Below, piece after piece: positions 8,362 to 17,276 of a stretch of 38,662 bases of DNA. Position numbers and translations under genes: made by a program. A model generated the notes under the pieces. The model worked only from the letters and a program-made list of their open reading frames with translations, searched no databases and had not been told where the DNA came from. The stretch comes from Accumulibacter sp. (GTDB lineage: Bacteria; Pseudomonadota; Gammaproteobacteria; Burkholderiales; Rhodocyclaceae): assembly GCF_029255125.1 (NCBI RefSeq), contig NZ_JAPUVR010000080.1, forward strand, positions 1 to 38,662. Direction: 5' to 3'. The first letter of the stretch is position 1, and each line of letters starts with the position of its first letter.

Positions 8362-10734
8362 CTAGCACACGAGGCCTCCCGGATCGCCCGGTGCGCCGCA
8401 CAGGTTGGCGCCCAGCGTCGGGTCATAGAACAGATCGTTGTCCGGCGACTGCACATAAAGGCCAGCGCAGTCGCCGGGCAGAGCAAGCACGTCTCCGCTG
8501 GCGAGCAGCCGGTGCAAGTCGTGCTGGTAAATGGTGACGCCGTAGGTTTGCAGCTTGCGCAACAACCAGCGCTCGGGGCCATCGTGCAACAACTTGTGCA
8601 GGAGCGCGTCGACGTGCTGGTCGTCGGCGTCGCGGCGATAGCGCACGAAAACCGTGGCGCCTTCATCCGGGTCGATCAGGCGGAACTTCTCGGCGGCGGT
8701 GCGGAAATTGACCTCTGCGCCGGCTGCGACGCGCAGCAGGTCGCAGATGCCGTGCGCGTCGAGTTGCGCGTCGCCGTAAAGGCGGCGGAAGTAGTCGGCA
8801 AAGAGATCGACCGCGAGCGGATCAGCGTCGGCCGGCAGCGTTGCCCAGACGAGTCGCGTCGCCTGCTCGGCCATGCGCAGCAGGCCGGGTGGTGCCGCTG
8901 TGGGCGGCACGAAGACATGCACCTCGCCGAGCTGCAGACGGCCTTCGCGGTTGCAACGGCCAGCAGCTTGCGCGATCGAGTCGAGCCCGGCGAGCGCGCG
9001 GTAAACCACCGGGAAATCGAGGTCGACGCCGGCCTCCACCAGTTGCGTGGTGACGACGCGTACCGGCGGCGCCGGCTCACCTTCGGCCAGCGCGCGCCGC
9101 CGGTGCGCGAGCGCGTGTCGGATTGCGCCGATCGTGTCGCTGCGGTGGCGGGCGCACATCAGTCCGGAGAGATGCCAGAGTCCGTCGCGGCCACTGCATT
9201 GCGCAAGCTCGCCGTGGAGCTCGCGCGCGTCCTGCCGGCGACCGACAATGGTCAACACTGCTTCGTGCGCAGCGATTTCTCGCGCCAGCTCGGGCCACGT
9301 GCAGCGCTGCTGCAAGTTGGCCGGGCGCTGCACGCAAACGCGCGTCAGGGCGGCGTAGAGCGCAGGAACGTCGTCGATGATTTCGCGTACCTCGCCCGCG
9401 GCAAATCCCCGCAGGCTGCGCGCCAGGTCAAAACTCGCCGGCATTTCGAGCGTCGGCTGGGTGGCGGTGCACAGGAGCAGCGTGACGCCGTAGTCGAAGA
9501 CCAGCAGGCGCAGCACGTCGACCACCGGTTGCAGGTAGTGCACCGGCAGCAACTGCGCTTCGTCGAGGATGACGACGCTACCCACCAGGTTGTGCAGCTT
9601 GCGGCAGCGTCCGGTGCGGTGGGCGAACAGGCTCTCGAGCAACTGCACGTTGGTGGTGACGATCAACGGTGCGTCCCAGTTTTCGCAGGCAAGGCGGGAA
9701 CGATGCGTCTCCTGGCGCGGGTCTGGGTCGAGGCTGCTGTGGTGCTCGACGACGTTCTCGTCGCCGAAGATGTCACGAAAGACTTCCGCCGTCTGTTCGA
9801 TGATGCTCGTATAGGGAATCGCAAAGACGATGCGGCGCTTGCCATGCACACTTGCGTGACGTAGCGCGAAAGCCAGGCTGGAAAGCGTCTTGCCGCCGCC
9901 GGTGGGTACGCTCAGGCGAAACACGCCGGGTGGGCAGTTGGCCCTTTCAAGGCAGGCGTGCAGCACGTGTGCGCGCCGCTGATTGACCGTCGAAGCGGCT
10001 TCTCCCCGTTCGTTGACCGTTTGCGCCAAGCGCTCCAGGTGATCGAGCAGGCGAGCGTGCATTTCCTCGAGGCTCAGAAAGCCGCTGCGCCGCTGACCTT
10101 TTTCCGGCGCCATGAAGCACTCGGTGTCGAGGAAGTCTGCATCGACCAGGCAGGAAAAGAGCATCCGCAGCCATAGTGCGAAACGGCCGGGGATGTCACG
10201 GTCGCGGTAGCGCAGCAAGTCGTCCAGGCTGGGCAGCGAGGCTGGCGGAGGATGCAGCAGTTCGGGTGGAGGCCCGGCGGCCAGCGTGTCAAGCAGTTCC
10301 TGCTGCGTTTCGCTGCGCGCGAAGCGGTTGTGCAGCGAGTGGTTGTCGCCCGACCAGTCGGCAAGTCCGCTATGGTGACCGGCGATCAGGTAGGCGAGGA
10401 CGCGGGCAATCACGGGTCCGGCGCGCCGGTCGACTGCGGCCAGATGCGCTTGCGCCCACAAGGCGCCCGCCGCCGAGTGCGTCTTGTCGGCGCTGGCGAC
10501 GCGGCCTTCGATGTGTGCGTCGGCATCGCCCGACTGCCGGATATAGCGCTGAAAACCGGCGCGGAATTTACCGAGATCGTGCCAGCGGCCGGCGAGCTCA
10601 CCCCATGGCGCGGCGCCAAACGCGGCGGCAAAACCGGCGGCCAAGTGCGCTACGGCGTCCAGATGCGCGGGCAGCGAATGCGCGATTACGCGTCCATTCT
10701 CGCTGCGCACATGCGCGAGAAACTCGGGTTGCAT
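8362..10734 (-). CDS. cas3: CRISPR-associated helicase/nuclease Cas3 (HD plus DExH)
   Basis: Cas3 is recruited to the R-loop and degrades target DNA as a 3'-5' translocating nuclease. The 790-residue product carries an N-terminal HD nuclease domain: His20 in AHSLPAHL, His52-Asp53 in RWHDLGKF, His86, and the His120-His121 pair in IAGHHSGL. The SF2 helicase domain follows, with Walker A SVPTGGGKT (about 275-283), motif II as DEAQ (391-394), motif III-like LLCTATQPTL, and motif VI QAAGRCNREGR. DEAQ in place of DEAH is common in this subfamily. ATG 10732-10734 was chosen because the reading upstream of it runs through the WYL gene in another frame. Confidence 0.97.
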   Translation of the reverse strand: MQPEFLAHVRSENGRVIAHSLPAHLDAVAHLAAGFAAAFGAAPWGELAGRWHDLGKFRAGFQRYIRQSGDADAHIEGRVASADKTHSAAGALWAQAHLAAVDRRAGPVIARVLAYLIAGHHSGLADWSGDNHSLHNRFARSETQQELLDTLAAGPPPELLHPPPASLPSLDDLLRYRDRDIPGRFALWLRMLFSCLVDADFLDTECFMAPEKGQRRSGFLSLEEMHARLLDHLERLAQTVNERGEAASTVNQRRAHVLHACLERANCPPGVFRLSVPTGGGKTLSSLAFALRHASVHGKRRIVFAIPYTSIIEQTAEVFRDIFGDENVVEHHSSLDPDPRQETHRSRLACENWDAPLIVTTNVQLLESLFAHRTGRCRKLHNLVGSVVILDEAQLLPVHYLQPVVDVLRLLVFDYGVTLLLCTATQPTLEMPASFDLARSLRGFAAGEVREIIDDVPALYAALTRVCVQRPANLQQRCTWPELAREIAAHEAVLTIVGRRQDARELHGELAQCSGRDGLWHLSGLMCARHRSDTIGAIRHALAHRRRALAEGEPAPPVRVVTTQLVEAGVDLDFPVVYRALAGLDSIAQAAGRCNREGRLQLGEVHVFVPPTAAPPGLLRMAEQATRLVWATLPADADPLAVDLFADYFRRLYGDAQLDAHGICDLLRVAAGAEVNFRTAAEKFRLIDPDEGATVFVRYRRDADDQHVDALLHKLLHDGPERWLLRKLQTYGVTIYQHDLHRLLASGDVLALPGDCAGLYVQSPDNDLFYDPTLGANLCGAPGDPGGLVC

Positions 10735-10736
10735 GC

Positions 10737-11708
10737 TCAGTCGCCGGCGTAATGGTCGATCGCCGCCTGCAAGCGCTGCCTGACCTTGGCGCGCAGATCG
10801 GGGGGTGCGACGACCGTGCAGTCGGGGCCGTACTTGAGGACATCCATGATCAGCTCGGGATCGTCGCTGTACGGCAGCACCAGTTGATAGCGTCCGTCCG
10901 GCAGGAAGCGCCCGCGCTGCTGCGGGTGCCAGTCTTCGGCGGCGACCCAGCGTGCGCGATCGGCGCTGAAGAGCAGCGTCGCCCAGCGCACTGCGCTGCC
11001 GGCAAACACGCCGTAGCCAGCACCGAGCGCTGCGTCGAGCTGGGCTTCGTCGATCTCGTGCGCGAGGGTTTCGAGCACCCGTACCGACTCGATCGCGTCG
11101 ACCGCAAAGCGGCGCAACTGCCTGCGCAAATGGCACCAGGCGTCGAGATACCAGTTGTCGCGGTAATGCGTCAGGCGTAGCGGTGAAACTTCGCGCTCGG
11201 TTTCTTCGCCGCTGCGTCTTGCGACATAGGTCAGGCGGATGCGCCGGCGTTCGAGCAGGGCGCTGGCAATCGTCTGGAAGTGCTGTGGCGCGTAGGTGCG
11301 GGCTGCCGCGCTCACGATGCGCACGCGCCGGGCAACCTCGATCGCGGAATCGTTCTGGCTTTCGAGGAGCGTGAGCAAGCGTTCGTGCAGCGGCGCAAGC
11401 TGTTCTCCGAGTACGCCGCTGCGGTCGACTGACGCGAGCAGGCGCTGCATACTGAGCAAAGCGTAGATCTCGCCCGGGGTAAACCACAGGCCGGGCAGTT
11501 CCGAGCGCGCAGCAGCCGGGTTCAGGCAGTAGCCGTTGCGCTCGCGATCGAAGACGATCGGCAGGCCAACGCGATTGGTCAGATGCGACAGGTCGCGGAA
11601 GATCGTGGCGCGCGAGACTTCCAGCGCCGAGCACAGATCGCTCAGGCGGACGACCGGCCGGGTTTGCAGCAGCCGCTGGATTCTTGCGAAGCGTTCGTTA
11701 CGTTCCAC
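10737..11708 (-). CDS. HTH/WYL-domain transcriptional regulator heading the cas operon
   Basis: WYL-domain proteins are transcription factors that often sit beside CRISPR and other defence loci. The 323-residue product has an N-terminal winged helix-turn-helix (residues 1-60; LSDLCSALEVSRATIFRDL) and a WYL domain around residues 140-215, with the IRLTYVARRSGEE strand and the DNWYLDAW core. The C-terminal WCX-like region ends near LRAKVRQRLQAAID. The start is GTG 11706-11708 with only a weak ribosome site. The stop lies two bases before the cas3 ATG (TGAGCATG), so it is almost certainly cotranscribed with cas3. Repression or activation of the cas operon is inference; its ligand cannot be read from the sequence. 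Confidence 0.93.
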   Translation of the reverse strand: MERNERFARIQRLLQTRPVVRLSDLCSALEVSRATIFRDLSHLTNRVGLPIVFDRERNGYCLNPAAARSELPGLWFTPGEIYALLSMQRLLASVDRSGVLGEQLAPLHERLLTLLESQNDSAIEVARRVRIVSAAARTYAPQHFQTIASALLERRRIRLTYVARRSGEETEREVSPLRLTHYRDNWYLDAWCHLRRQLRRFAVDAIESVRVLETLAHEIDEAQLDAALGAGYGVFAGSAVRWATLLFSADRARWVAAEDWHPQQRGRFLPDGRYQLVLPYSDDPELIMDVLKYGPDCTVVAPPDLRAKVRQRLQAAIDHYAGD

Positions 11709-11767
11709 CGTCTTCTGCCCGATTCAATCTGGCTTGGTCATTTACCGCGATCGTAGCGCGGAATGTG

Positions 11768-11848
11768 CTACCAGGTGATCAGGCTGATCACCAGGGTGAC
11801 CATGGCCGTTGCGAAGATGAGTCGGTCGAGGTGGTCGGCAGTGGGCAT
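11768..11848 (-). CDS. Probable small single-span membrane peptide, 26 residues
   Basis: ATG 11846-11848 is preceded six bases upstream by GGAG, a good ribosome-binding site. The frame encodes a short polar start (MPTADHLDR) followed by a hydrophobic helix, LIFATAMVTLVISLITW, and ends with TAG at 11768-11770. It lies between the hoxW 3' end and the WYL gene, 59 bases upstream of the latter on the same strand. I do not recognise the family. The coding reading is supported only by the ribosome site, the membrane-helix composition and its position; an inverted repeat overlaps its last codons, so the region may instead, or also, be regulatory. Confidence 0.45.
   Translation of the reverse strand: MPTADHLDRLIFATAMVTLVISLITW
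11774..11792. promoter_or_regulatory. 19-bp palindrome upstream of the WYL/cas operon
   Basis: GGTGATCAGGCTGATCACC consists of exact 8-bp arms around a GGC centre, 66 bases upstream of the WYL start codon. The position suits an operator for the cas operon. It also overlaps the end of the putative 26-codon gene, whose Val-Ile-Ser-Leu-Ile-Thr codons could create the symmetry by chance. Confidence 0.3.
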
Positions 11849-12048
11849 GTTCGTCTCCAGTGAGTTGGTTCAGGAACACTCTACGCTGGGCGAGTCTCAC
11901 CACGTGCGACTGGGCACGGCCGGAAGAAATATTTTTTCAGCCGGCGATCGGTTGTGGCAGCAATCTCGCTACGCCGGTGGGCCGGTGGGCGCGGCTGGCG
12001 ACGGATTTGCGCGGGGATTGTTGCGCGCGTGCGTGCTGTCGGCCGCCG

Positions 12049-12555
12049 TCAGCCCGCCTGCGCCGCGCACCAGGCGGCCGTCTGGGGGGCGCGGCAAAAG
12101 GCTTGCAGGAAGGCAAAGGCCGCTTCAGCGTGCTCGCGCGCTGTCGGGCTCAGTTCGTCTCCGAGCACGAAACTGTCGCCGCGAACGCCGAGGACGTAGG
12201 TCGGGGGCAGCGCTGCCTGGCCGAGGCGGGCGAGAACGGCGAGCACGGTCTCCGGGTTCAGCGCGTGCGAGCTTGCAGCGAAACTCGGCGCGTCGCGTGC
12301 TTCGACGCGGCGAAAGGCGTACGGCGCCGCGGCTTGCTGGTCGGCGTCGATGAACAGCGCGAGTTCTCTGGCCGCGAGATCGAGGGCATTTTCGATCTGC
12401 CACTGGAAGTCGCCGATCAGTTCGTAGCGTTCGCTCAGCCCTGCTGCGAGCAGCCAGTCGTGCAGGCGTTCGAGGAGCTGGGGGCCGAGCGCGTCGTCGC
12501 CGCGGCTGGGGTTGCCGCAGGCGAGGATGACGATCGGGGCGGGCGCGCTCGCCAC
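12049..12555 (-). CDS. hoxW: Hydrogenase maturation protease HoxW
   Basis: HoxW is the nickel-sensing endopeptidase that removes the C-terminal peptide of HoxH once the NiFe centre is built. The 168-residue product has the family opening VILACGNPSRGDDALGPQLLERL, with metal-binding candidates Asp20 or Asp21, Asp70 in LFIDAD, and His97 in ASSHALNPE. The start is uncertain: GTG 12553-12555 lies 10 bases after the hoxH stop and begins just before the family core, but it lacks a strong ribosome site, and a start inside hoxH is possible. It is the last gene of the hox operon, adjacent to its substrate gene. Confidence 0.9.
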   Translation of the reverse strand: MASAPAPIVILACGNPSRGDDALGPQLLERLHDWLLAAGLSERYELIGDFQWQIENALDLAARELALFIDADQQAAAPYAFRRVEARDAPSFAASSHALNPETVLAVLARLGQAALPPTYVLGVRGDSFVLGDELSPTAREHAEAAFAFLQAFCRAPQTAAWCAAQAG

Positions 12556-12565
12556 CCAGTTCGCT

Positions 12566-14071
12566 TCAGCCGACGTTTGCCGAAAGCTCGGGCGAGGGCG
12601 ACTGCAGACGGTCGAGCAGCGTTCCGTCGGCGTCGAGCAGTTCGAGCTGCAGCGGCATCTTGCCCAGCGCGTGCGTCGCGCACGACAGGCAGGGGTCGAA
12701 GCAGCGGATGGCAACCTCGATCCGGTTGAGCAGTCCTTCGCTGAGCTGGCGGCCGTTCAGGTAACGCTGGGCAACGCGCCGGATCGCTTCGTTCATCGGC
12801 TGGTTGTTGTGCGTCGTCGACACGATCAGGTTGCACGTGCTGACCAGATCGTCGTCACCGACACGGTAGTGGTGGATCAGCGTGCCGCGCGGCGCTTCGA
12901 TGACGCCGACGCCTTCGCGCCGGCGCGGGCCGCTGGTGACCAGGTCGCTGCCCGAGAGGTCGTCGTCGTGCAGCAGGTCCTTGATCGTCTCGGCCGCGTG
13001 CAGCATTTCGAGCATGCGCGCCCAGTGGTAGGCGAGCGGCGCGTGGATCAGTTTGCCGTTCCCGTGGTCGATGAACTCACGCCGCTCGGCTTCGGCGAGC
13101 GGCGTCGCCATCGTGTCGCAGTTCTGCACGCGGGCGAGCGGGCCGACCTTGTACCAGCCGTCCTCGGTGCCGAATGCGGCGAGGAAGGGGAACTTCATGT
13201 AACTCCACGGCTTGACTTCCTCGTGAATGAGTTCGGCATAGTTGTTCACGGGCACGCCGTCGACCAGGAGCTTGCCGTCGGCATCGCGCGCGCGCAGGCG
13301 GCCGTCGTAGAAATCGAGCGTGCCGCGTGGGCCGACGAGCGACAGCAGGTTGGAGCGGAAGCTGCCGAATTCGTCGTAGAGTTCGGGTTCGGATTCATGC
13401 AGGCGCTTGACGAGCTGCACCGCCTGACGGCTCCAGGCGATGATCGTGTAGATTTCGGCGAGCAGTTCGTCGCGTTCGGCGCGTGTCAGTGCGCGGTTGA
13501 CGCCGCCGGGGATCGCGCCGGTACCATGTACCCGCTTGCCGGCGGTCAGCCGGATGATCTCCTGGCCGAACTTGCGCAGCAGCACGCCTTGGCGAGCGAC
13601 TTCCGGGTATGCGGCCGCGATGCCGACGATGTTGCGCTTGCCGGCGTCGCTCTCGAAGCCGAAGAGCAGGTCGGGCGCCGAGAGGTGAAAGAAGTGCAGC
13701 GCGTGCGATTGCAGGATCTGGCCGTAGTGCATCAGCCGGCGCAGCTTCTCGGCGCTCGGCGTCAGCCGGTCGACGCCGACCACCCGGTCGAGCGCCTTGG
13801 CCGCGGCCAGGTGGTGCGACACCGGGCAGATGCCGCACAGCCGCTGCACCATCACCGGAACTTCCCAGTACGGGCGCCCCTGGATGAATTTCTCGAAGCC
13901 GCGGAATTCGACGATGTGCAGGCGTACCTGTTGCACTTGGTCGTTGTCGTCCAGCAGCAGCGTCACCTTGCCGTGTCCTTCGACCCGCGACACCGGGTCG
14001 ATCGCGACGCGGCGCAGTGTGCCCGGGTTGGCGGCGGTTTCGAGGGCGAAGCCTGTGTTTTCCATGGCCAT
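12566..14071 (-). CDS. hoxH: NAD-reducing hydrogenase large subunit HoxH
   Basis: HoxH carries the NiFe active site of the cytoplasmic bidirectional hydrogenase (group 3d). The N-terminal cysteine motif is RLCGICPVSHH (Cys79, Cys82) and the C-terminal motif DPCLSCATH (Cys461, Cys464, His467), so all four nickel ligands are present. A 34-residue tail follows His467; this is the peptide expected to be removed by HoxW. Other family segments are DPVSRVEGHGK near the start and IHHYRVGDDDLVSTCNLIVSTTHN. I took ATG 14069-14071 (MAMENTGF); ATG 14063-14065 is an alternative, and an upstream TTG overlapping the hoxY stop is less likely. Confidence 0.97.
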   Translation of the reverse strand: MAMENTGFALETAANPGTLRRVAIDPVSRVEGHGKVTLLLDDNDQVQQVRLHIVEFRGFEKFIQGRPYWEVPVMVQRLCGICPVSHHLAAAKALDRVVGVDRLTPSAEKLRRLMHYGQILQSHALHFFHLSAPDLLFGFESDAGKRNIVGIAAAYPEVARQGVLLRKFGQEIIRLTAGKRVHGTGAIPGGVNRALTRAERDELLAEIYTIIAWSRQAVQLVKRLHESEPELYDEFGSFRSNLLSLVGPRGTLDFYDGRLRARDADGKLLVDGVPVNNYAELIHEEVKPWSYMKFPFLAAFGTEDGWYKVGPLARVQNCDTMATPLAEAERREFIDHGNGKLIHAPLAYHWARMLEMLHAAETIKDLLHDDDLSGSDLVTSGPRRREGVGVIEAPRGTLIHHYRVGDDDLVSTCNLIVSTTHNNQPMNEAIRRVAQRYLNGRQLSEGLLNRIEVAIRCFDPCLSCATHALGKMPLQLELLDADGTLLDRLQSPSPELSANVG

Positions 14072-14094
14072 GCTCGCTTTCAACTCTTGCCGGA

Positions 14095-14649
14095 TCAATC
14101 AAAATGCAGCAGCGGGTGCCCCAGGCGCGGCGTGCGGCCGGCCAGCAGGTCGCTCAGGAACTTCCATATCGCTTCGCCGGAAGGCGGGCAACCCGGGATG
14201 AAGTAGTCGACGCGGACGATCTCGTGGATCGGGTGGACCTTGTCGAGCGGCAGCGGCAGTTCCGGATCGTTCGGGATCTGGCGGCCGACGATGCCGGGCC
14301 CGGTCAGGTAGACCTCCTGCAGGCACTGGCCGAGATCAAGGTGGTTGCGCTGCGCCGGCAGCCCGCCGTTCACCGAGCACGCGCCGAGGGCGATCAGCAC
14401 CTTGCAGTTGTGCCGGAACTCGCGCAGAACGTGCACGTTTTCCGCGTTGCAGATGCCGCCTTCGATCAGGCCGATGTCACAGGGGCCGCAGTGTTTGATG
14501 TCGGTGAGCGGCGAACGGTCGAACTCGACATGTTCGAGCAGTTCGAACAGGCGCTCGTCGATATCGAGAAAAGACATGTGGCAACCGAAGCAGCCGGCGA
14601 GCGAAGTCGTCGCGACGCGCAGCTTGCGGCTCTCGACAGCAGCGTTCAT
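14095..14649 (-). CDS. hoxY: NAD-reducing hydrogenase small subunit HoxY
   Basis: HoxY relays electrons from the HoxH active site through a single [4Fe-4S] cluster toward HoxU. The 184-residue product is the short, signal-less type found in soluble hydrogenases. Cluster ligand motifs are LAGCFGCHMSFLD at the N-terminus, LIALGACSVNGG in the middle and IPGCPPSGEAIW near the C-terminus. ATG 14647-14649 has an excellent ribosome site (GGAGGTGTGAG) and sits one base after the hoxU stop. No twin-arginine signal exists, in line with a cytoplasmic enzyme. It is translated between hoxU and hoxH. Confidence 0.97.
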   Translation of the reverse strand: MNAAVESRKLRVATTSLAGCFGCHMSFLDIDERLFELLEHVEFDRSPLTDIKHCGPCDIGLIEGGICNAENVHVLREFRHNCKVLIALGACSVNGGLPAQRNHLDLGQCLQEVYLTGPGIVGRQIPNDPELPLPLDKVHPIHEIVRVDYFIPGCPPSGEAIWKFLSDLLAGRTPRLGHPLLHFD

Positions 14650-14650
14650 C

Positions 14651-15379
14651 TCACACCTCCTCGGTCGTCGTGCGCCGGGCGAGGCGCTCGACCTGCATGC
14701 CGATCGGTTGAACATCGTAGCGCCGGCTGCCGATCGGCACGGCGAAGCCGCGCCGCTTGCGCAGGATGACGCCGACCGGGCAGACATGCGCTGCCTTGTC
14801 GGCGAGCGAAAAGTCGGTGTCCGCCAGGCGCCCCGATTCGGCATTGACGATCAGGTGCTTGCTGATGCCACGCCCGGAGAGGGCAAAGACGTTCTTGCCG
14901 TCGACGTCGCGACTGGCGCGCACGCACAACTCGCAGAGAATGCAGCGGTTGAAGTCGAGCAGAACCTCGGGGTGCGAGGCATCGACCGCCCGATCGGGAT
15001 AGAACTGCGGAAAGTGCGGGGTCAGCATTTCCAGTTCGTAGGCCAGCGCCTGCAGCATGCAGCGGCCGCTCTTCTCGCACGAGGGGCAGAAGTGATTGCC
15101 TTCGACGAAAAGCATCTGCAGCATCGTCCGTCGCTTGTCGTTCAGGTCGGGGGAATTGTTTTCGACCTCCATTCCGTCGCGTGCCGGCATCGTGCACGCC
15201 GAGACGTAGCGCCCGTTGGCTTTCACCGTGCACAGCTTGCAGCTTCCCTGCGGCTTGAACTCGGGGTGATGGCACAGGTGCGGAATGAAAATGTCGGCGG
15301 CCATCGCGGCCTGCATGATCGTCTGCCCGTCGGTGAAGGAAACGGGCAGCCCGTCGAGCAGGATGTGCTGCGTGCTCAT
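14651..15379 (-). CDS. hoxU: NAD-reducing hydrogenase diaphorase subunit HoxU
   Basis: HoxU is the iron-sulfur wire of the diaphorase module, homologous to the N-terminal part of NuoG. The 242-residue product shows the [2Fe-2S] ligands in HLCHHPEF...GSCKLCTVKANG...SACTMP, then the His/Cys cluster region NHFCPSCEKSGRC, then the ferredoxin-like CILCELCVRA and CPVGVI motifs. Its ATG overlaps the hoxF stop and its own stop lies one base before the hoxY ATG, so translation is tightly coupled. Length matches characterised HoxU proteins. Confidence 0.97.
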   Translation of the reverse strand: MSTQHILLDGLPVSFTDGQTIMQAAMAADIFIPHLCHHPEFKPQGSCKLCTVKANGRYVSACTMPARDGMEVENNSPDLNDKRRTMLQMLFVEGNHFCPSCEKSGRCMLQALAYELEMLTPHFPQFYPDRAVDASHPEVLLDFNRCILCELCVRASRDVDGKNVFALSGRGISKHLIVNAESGRLADTDFSLADKAAHVCPVGVILRKRRGFAVPIGSRRYDVQPIGMQVERLARRTTTEEV

Positions 15380-17217
15380 GCTTCGACTCCCGGCAAGCCG
15401 GCCGCCAGACCAAAGTGGGCGGCCGGGTCATCGCGCCCGGTCATCTGGCGGGCGGAGGCCAGCGCCTGATCGAGGTCGAACGCCGGTTTGAAGGCCAGCG
15501 AGCGCAGGCGTCGCTCATAGGCCGGGCGGAACTTGTTCAGCGTGTCGAAGAGCGGGTTGCACGCCGACTGGCCGAGCCCGCAATGACTGGCGGCGTGCAG
15601 CAGCCGGTGGATCTTGAAGATTTCGTTGATGTCGTGCTGCGAACCCTGGCCGCTCGCGATCTTGTCCATGCAGTTGGCGACGAGCGAGGTGCCAACGCGG
15701 CAGGGCGTGCAGAAACCGCAACTCTCGTGCGCGAAGAAATGGGCAAAATTACGCGCCACCTCGAACATGTCGCGGTGTTCGCCGAAGACCATGAAAGCGC
15801 CGGCGGTCGGTACGTCCTCGAAGGCAATCCGGCGCGAGAACTCGTGCATCGCCAGGCAGGTTCCGGATGGGCCGCTGACTTGCACTGCCTGCGCATTGCC
15901 GGCGCCGCAATCGTTGAGCACCTGCGCCACCGAAACGCCGAACGGGTATTCGTAGATTCCCGGCGTTTCGACATCGCCGGAGATCGACAGCAGCTTCGTT
16001 CCGGTAGACTGCTTGGTCCCCAGGCCGGCGAACCAGGCGCCGCCATTGACCGCGATCAGCGCCGCCTTGCACAGCGTTTCGACGTTGTTCACCACCGTCG
16101 GCTGGCCGAGATAGCCTTCGGTGGCCGGGAAGGGCGGCCGTATGCGCGGCACGCCGCGCTTGCCTTCGAGCGATTCGAGCAGGGCGGTTTCTTCGCCGCA
16201 GACGTAGGCGCCGACGCCGAGGTGGATCTCGATGTCGAAGTTGAAGTCGTCCTCGCCGAGCACCCGTGTGCCGAGCAGTCCATCGCGTCGGCGGCGGGCG
16301 AGGTTTTCGTTCAGCGCCGGCAGGAGGTAGGCGTACTCGCCGCGCAGATAGACCAGCCCCAGCGTGGCGCCGATCGTAAACCCGGCGATGCTGATTCCGT
16401 CGAACAGCAGGTCGGCGTAGCTGCTCAGCAGGACGCGGTCCTTGAACGTACCGGGTTCGCCTTCGTCAGCATTGCAGACGACGTAGCGTGCCGGCGCTTC
16501 GCCCGCGCATGGCGCCCGACGCGCCGACTCCCACTTGATGTGCGTGGTGAACCCGGCGCCGCCACGACCGCGCAAATTGGACAGTTTCATCTCGGCCAGC
16601 ATCGCCTCCCGGCCGCGCGCGACAGCCGCCTTGAGTGCTTCGCCGTTCGGCCACTGGCGGCCGAGCAACTCGTCGTAGCGCCGGATGTTGTCCTCGATCA
16701 GAAAATACTCGCGCGGCCAGTCGCTCAACGGCGCCTGCTTGCGGATCAGTTCGCTGATCCGGTCGATGCGCTCGGCCGACATGCGGGTGAGCGGACGGCC
16801 GTTGACCAGCAGCGCCGGTCCCTGGTCGCACATGCCGGTGCAGGACGTCGTATCGACGCTGACCAGGCGGTCTTCGGAGACCTTGCCGCGTTCGACCCAC
16901 AGCTTGTTGCACAGCCGATCAATCAGTTCGCCGCTGCCCAGCATGCGGTCGGTGATGTTGTCCGAGAAGAGGACGCGGTAACGGCCGACCGGCGTCAGGT
17001 GGAAGAACGAGTAGAAGCCGGCGACTCCCTCGACGCGTGCGCGCGGCAGGCAAAGCGCGCGCGCAACCGCGCTCAGCGCTGCCGCCGGAAGATGGCCGAG
17101 GGCATCCTGCACTTCGCGCAAAATCTGGACCAGGTACCTGGCTTCGTAGCGATAGCGCTCGAAAATGGGCGGCAGCCGGCTGTCGAGCTGCCCGGCCTCA
17201 GCGTAGTCCTGACTCAC
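15376..17217 (-). CDS. hoxF: NAD-reducing hydrogenase diaphorase subunit HoxF
   Basis: HoxF binds FMN and NAD(H) and completes electron transfer from hydrogen to NAD+. It is a fusion of a NuoE-like N-terminal domain (about residues 1-160, VEGVAGFYSFFHLTP) and a NuoF-like domain: flavin/NADH motif NLRGRGGAGFTTHIKWE, CNADEGEPGTFKDR, GAYVCGEETALLESLEGKRG, and the [4Fe-4S] motif ESCGFCTPCRVG. In the NuoE-like part one C-x3-C pair (SCTGMCDQ) is present, but the first NuoE-type cysteine pair is not in canonical form. At 613 residues it has the length of two-domain HoxF proteins, which explains the absence of hoxE. The start is GTG 17215-17217 behind AGGAGGT. It is the first gene of the operon. Confidence 0.97.
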   Translation of the reverse strand: MSQDYAEAGQLDSRLPPIFERYRYEARYLVQILREVQDALGHLPAAALSAVARALCLPRARVEGVAGFYSFFHLTPVGRYRVLFSDNITDRMLGSGELIDRLCNKLWVERGKVSEDRLVSVDTTSCTGMCDQGPALLVNGRPLTRMSAERIDRISELIRKQAPLSDWPREYFLIEDNIRRYDELLGRQWPNGEALKAAVARGREAMLAEMKLSNLRGRGGAGFTTHIKWESARRAPCAGEAPARYVVCNADEGEPGTFKDRVLLSSYADLLFDGISIAGFTIGATLGLVYLRGEYAYLLPALNENLARRRRDGLLGTRVLGEDDFNFDIEIHLGVGAYVCGEETALLESLEGKRGVPRIRPPFPATEGYLGQPTVVNNVETLCKAALIAVNGGAWFAGLGTKQSTGTKLLSISGDVETPGIYEYPFGVSVAQVLNDCGAGNAQAVQVSGPSGTCLAMHEFSRRIAFEDVPTAGAFMVFGEHRDMFEVARNFAHFFAHESCGFCTPCRVGTSLVANCMDKIASGQGSQHDINEIFKIHRLLHAASHCGLGQSACNPLFDTLNKFRPAYERRLRSLAFKPAFDLDQALASARQMTGRDDPAAHFGLAAGLPGVEA

Positions 17218-17276
17218 GCGAACCTCCTGCGAGTGATCATTGGCGAAAAAGCGTCCAAATTCAGATCGCCGAATTC

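Noticed and set aside
10735-11634. A 300-codon N-terminal extension of Cas3
   Set aside because: It overlaps the WYL gene in another frame and is arginine/alanine-rich filler typical of GC-rich shadow frames.
11849-12048. Search for a hoxI, hypA or cas-related gene between hoxW and the small peptide
   Set aside because: The 200 bp contain no frame with a start, ribosome site and protein-like composition.
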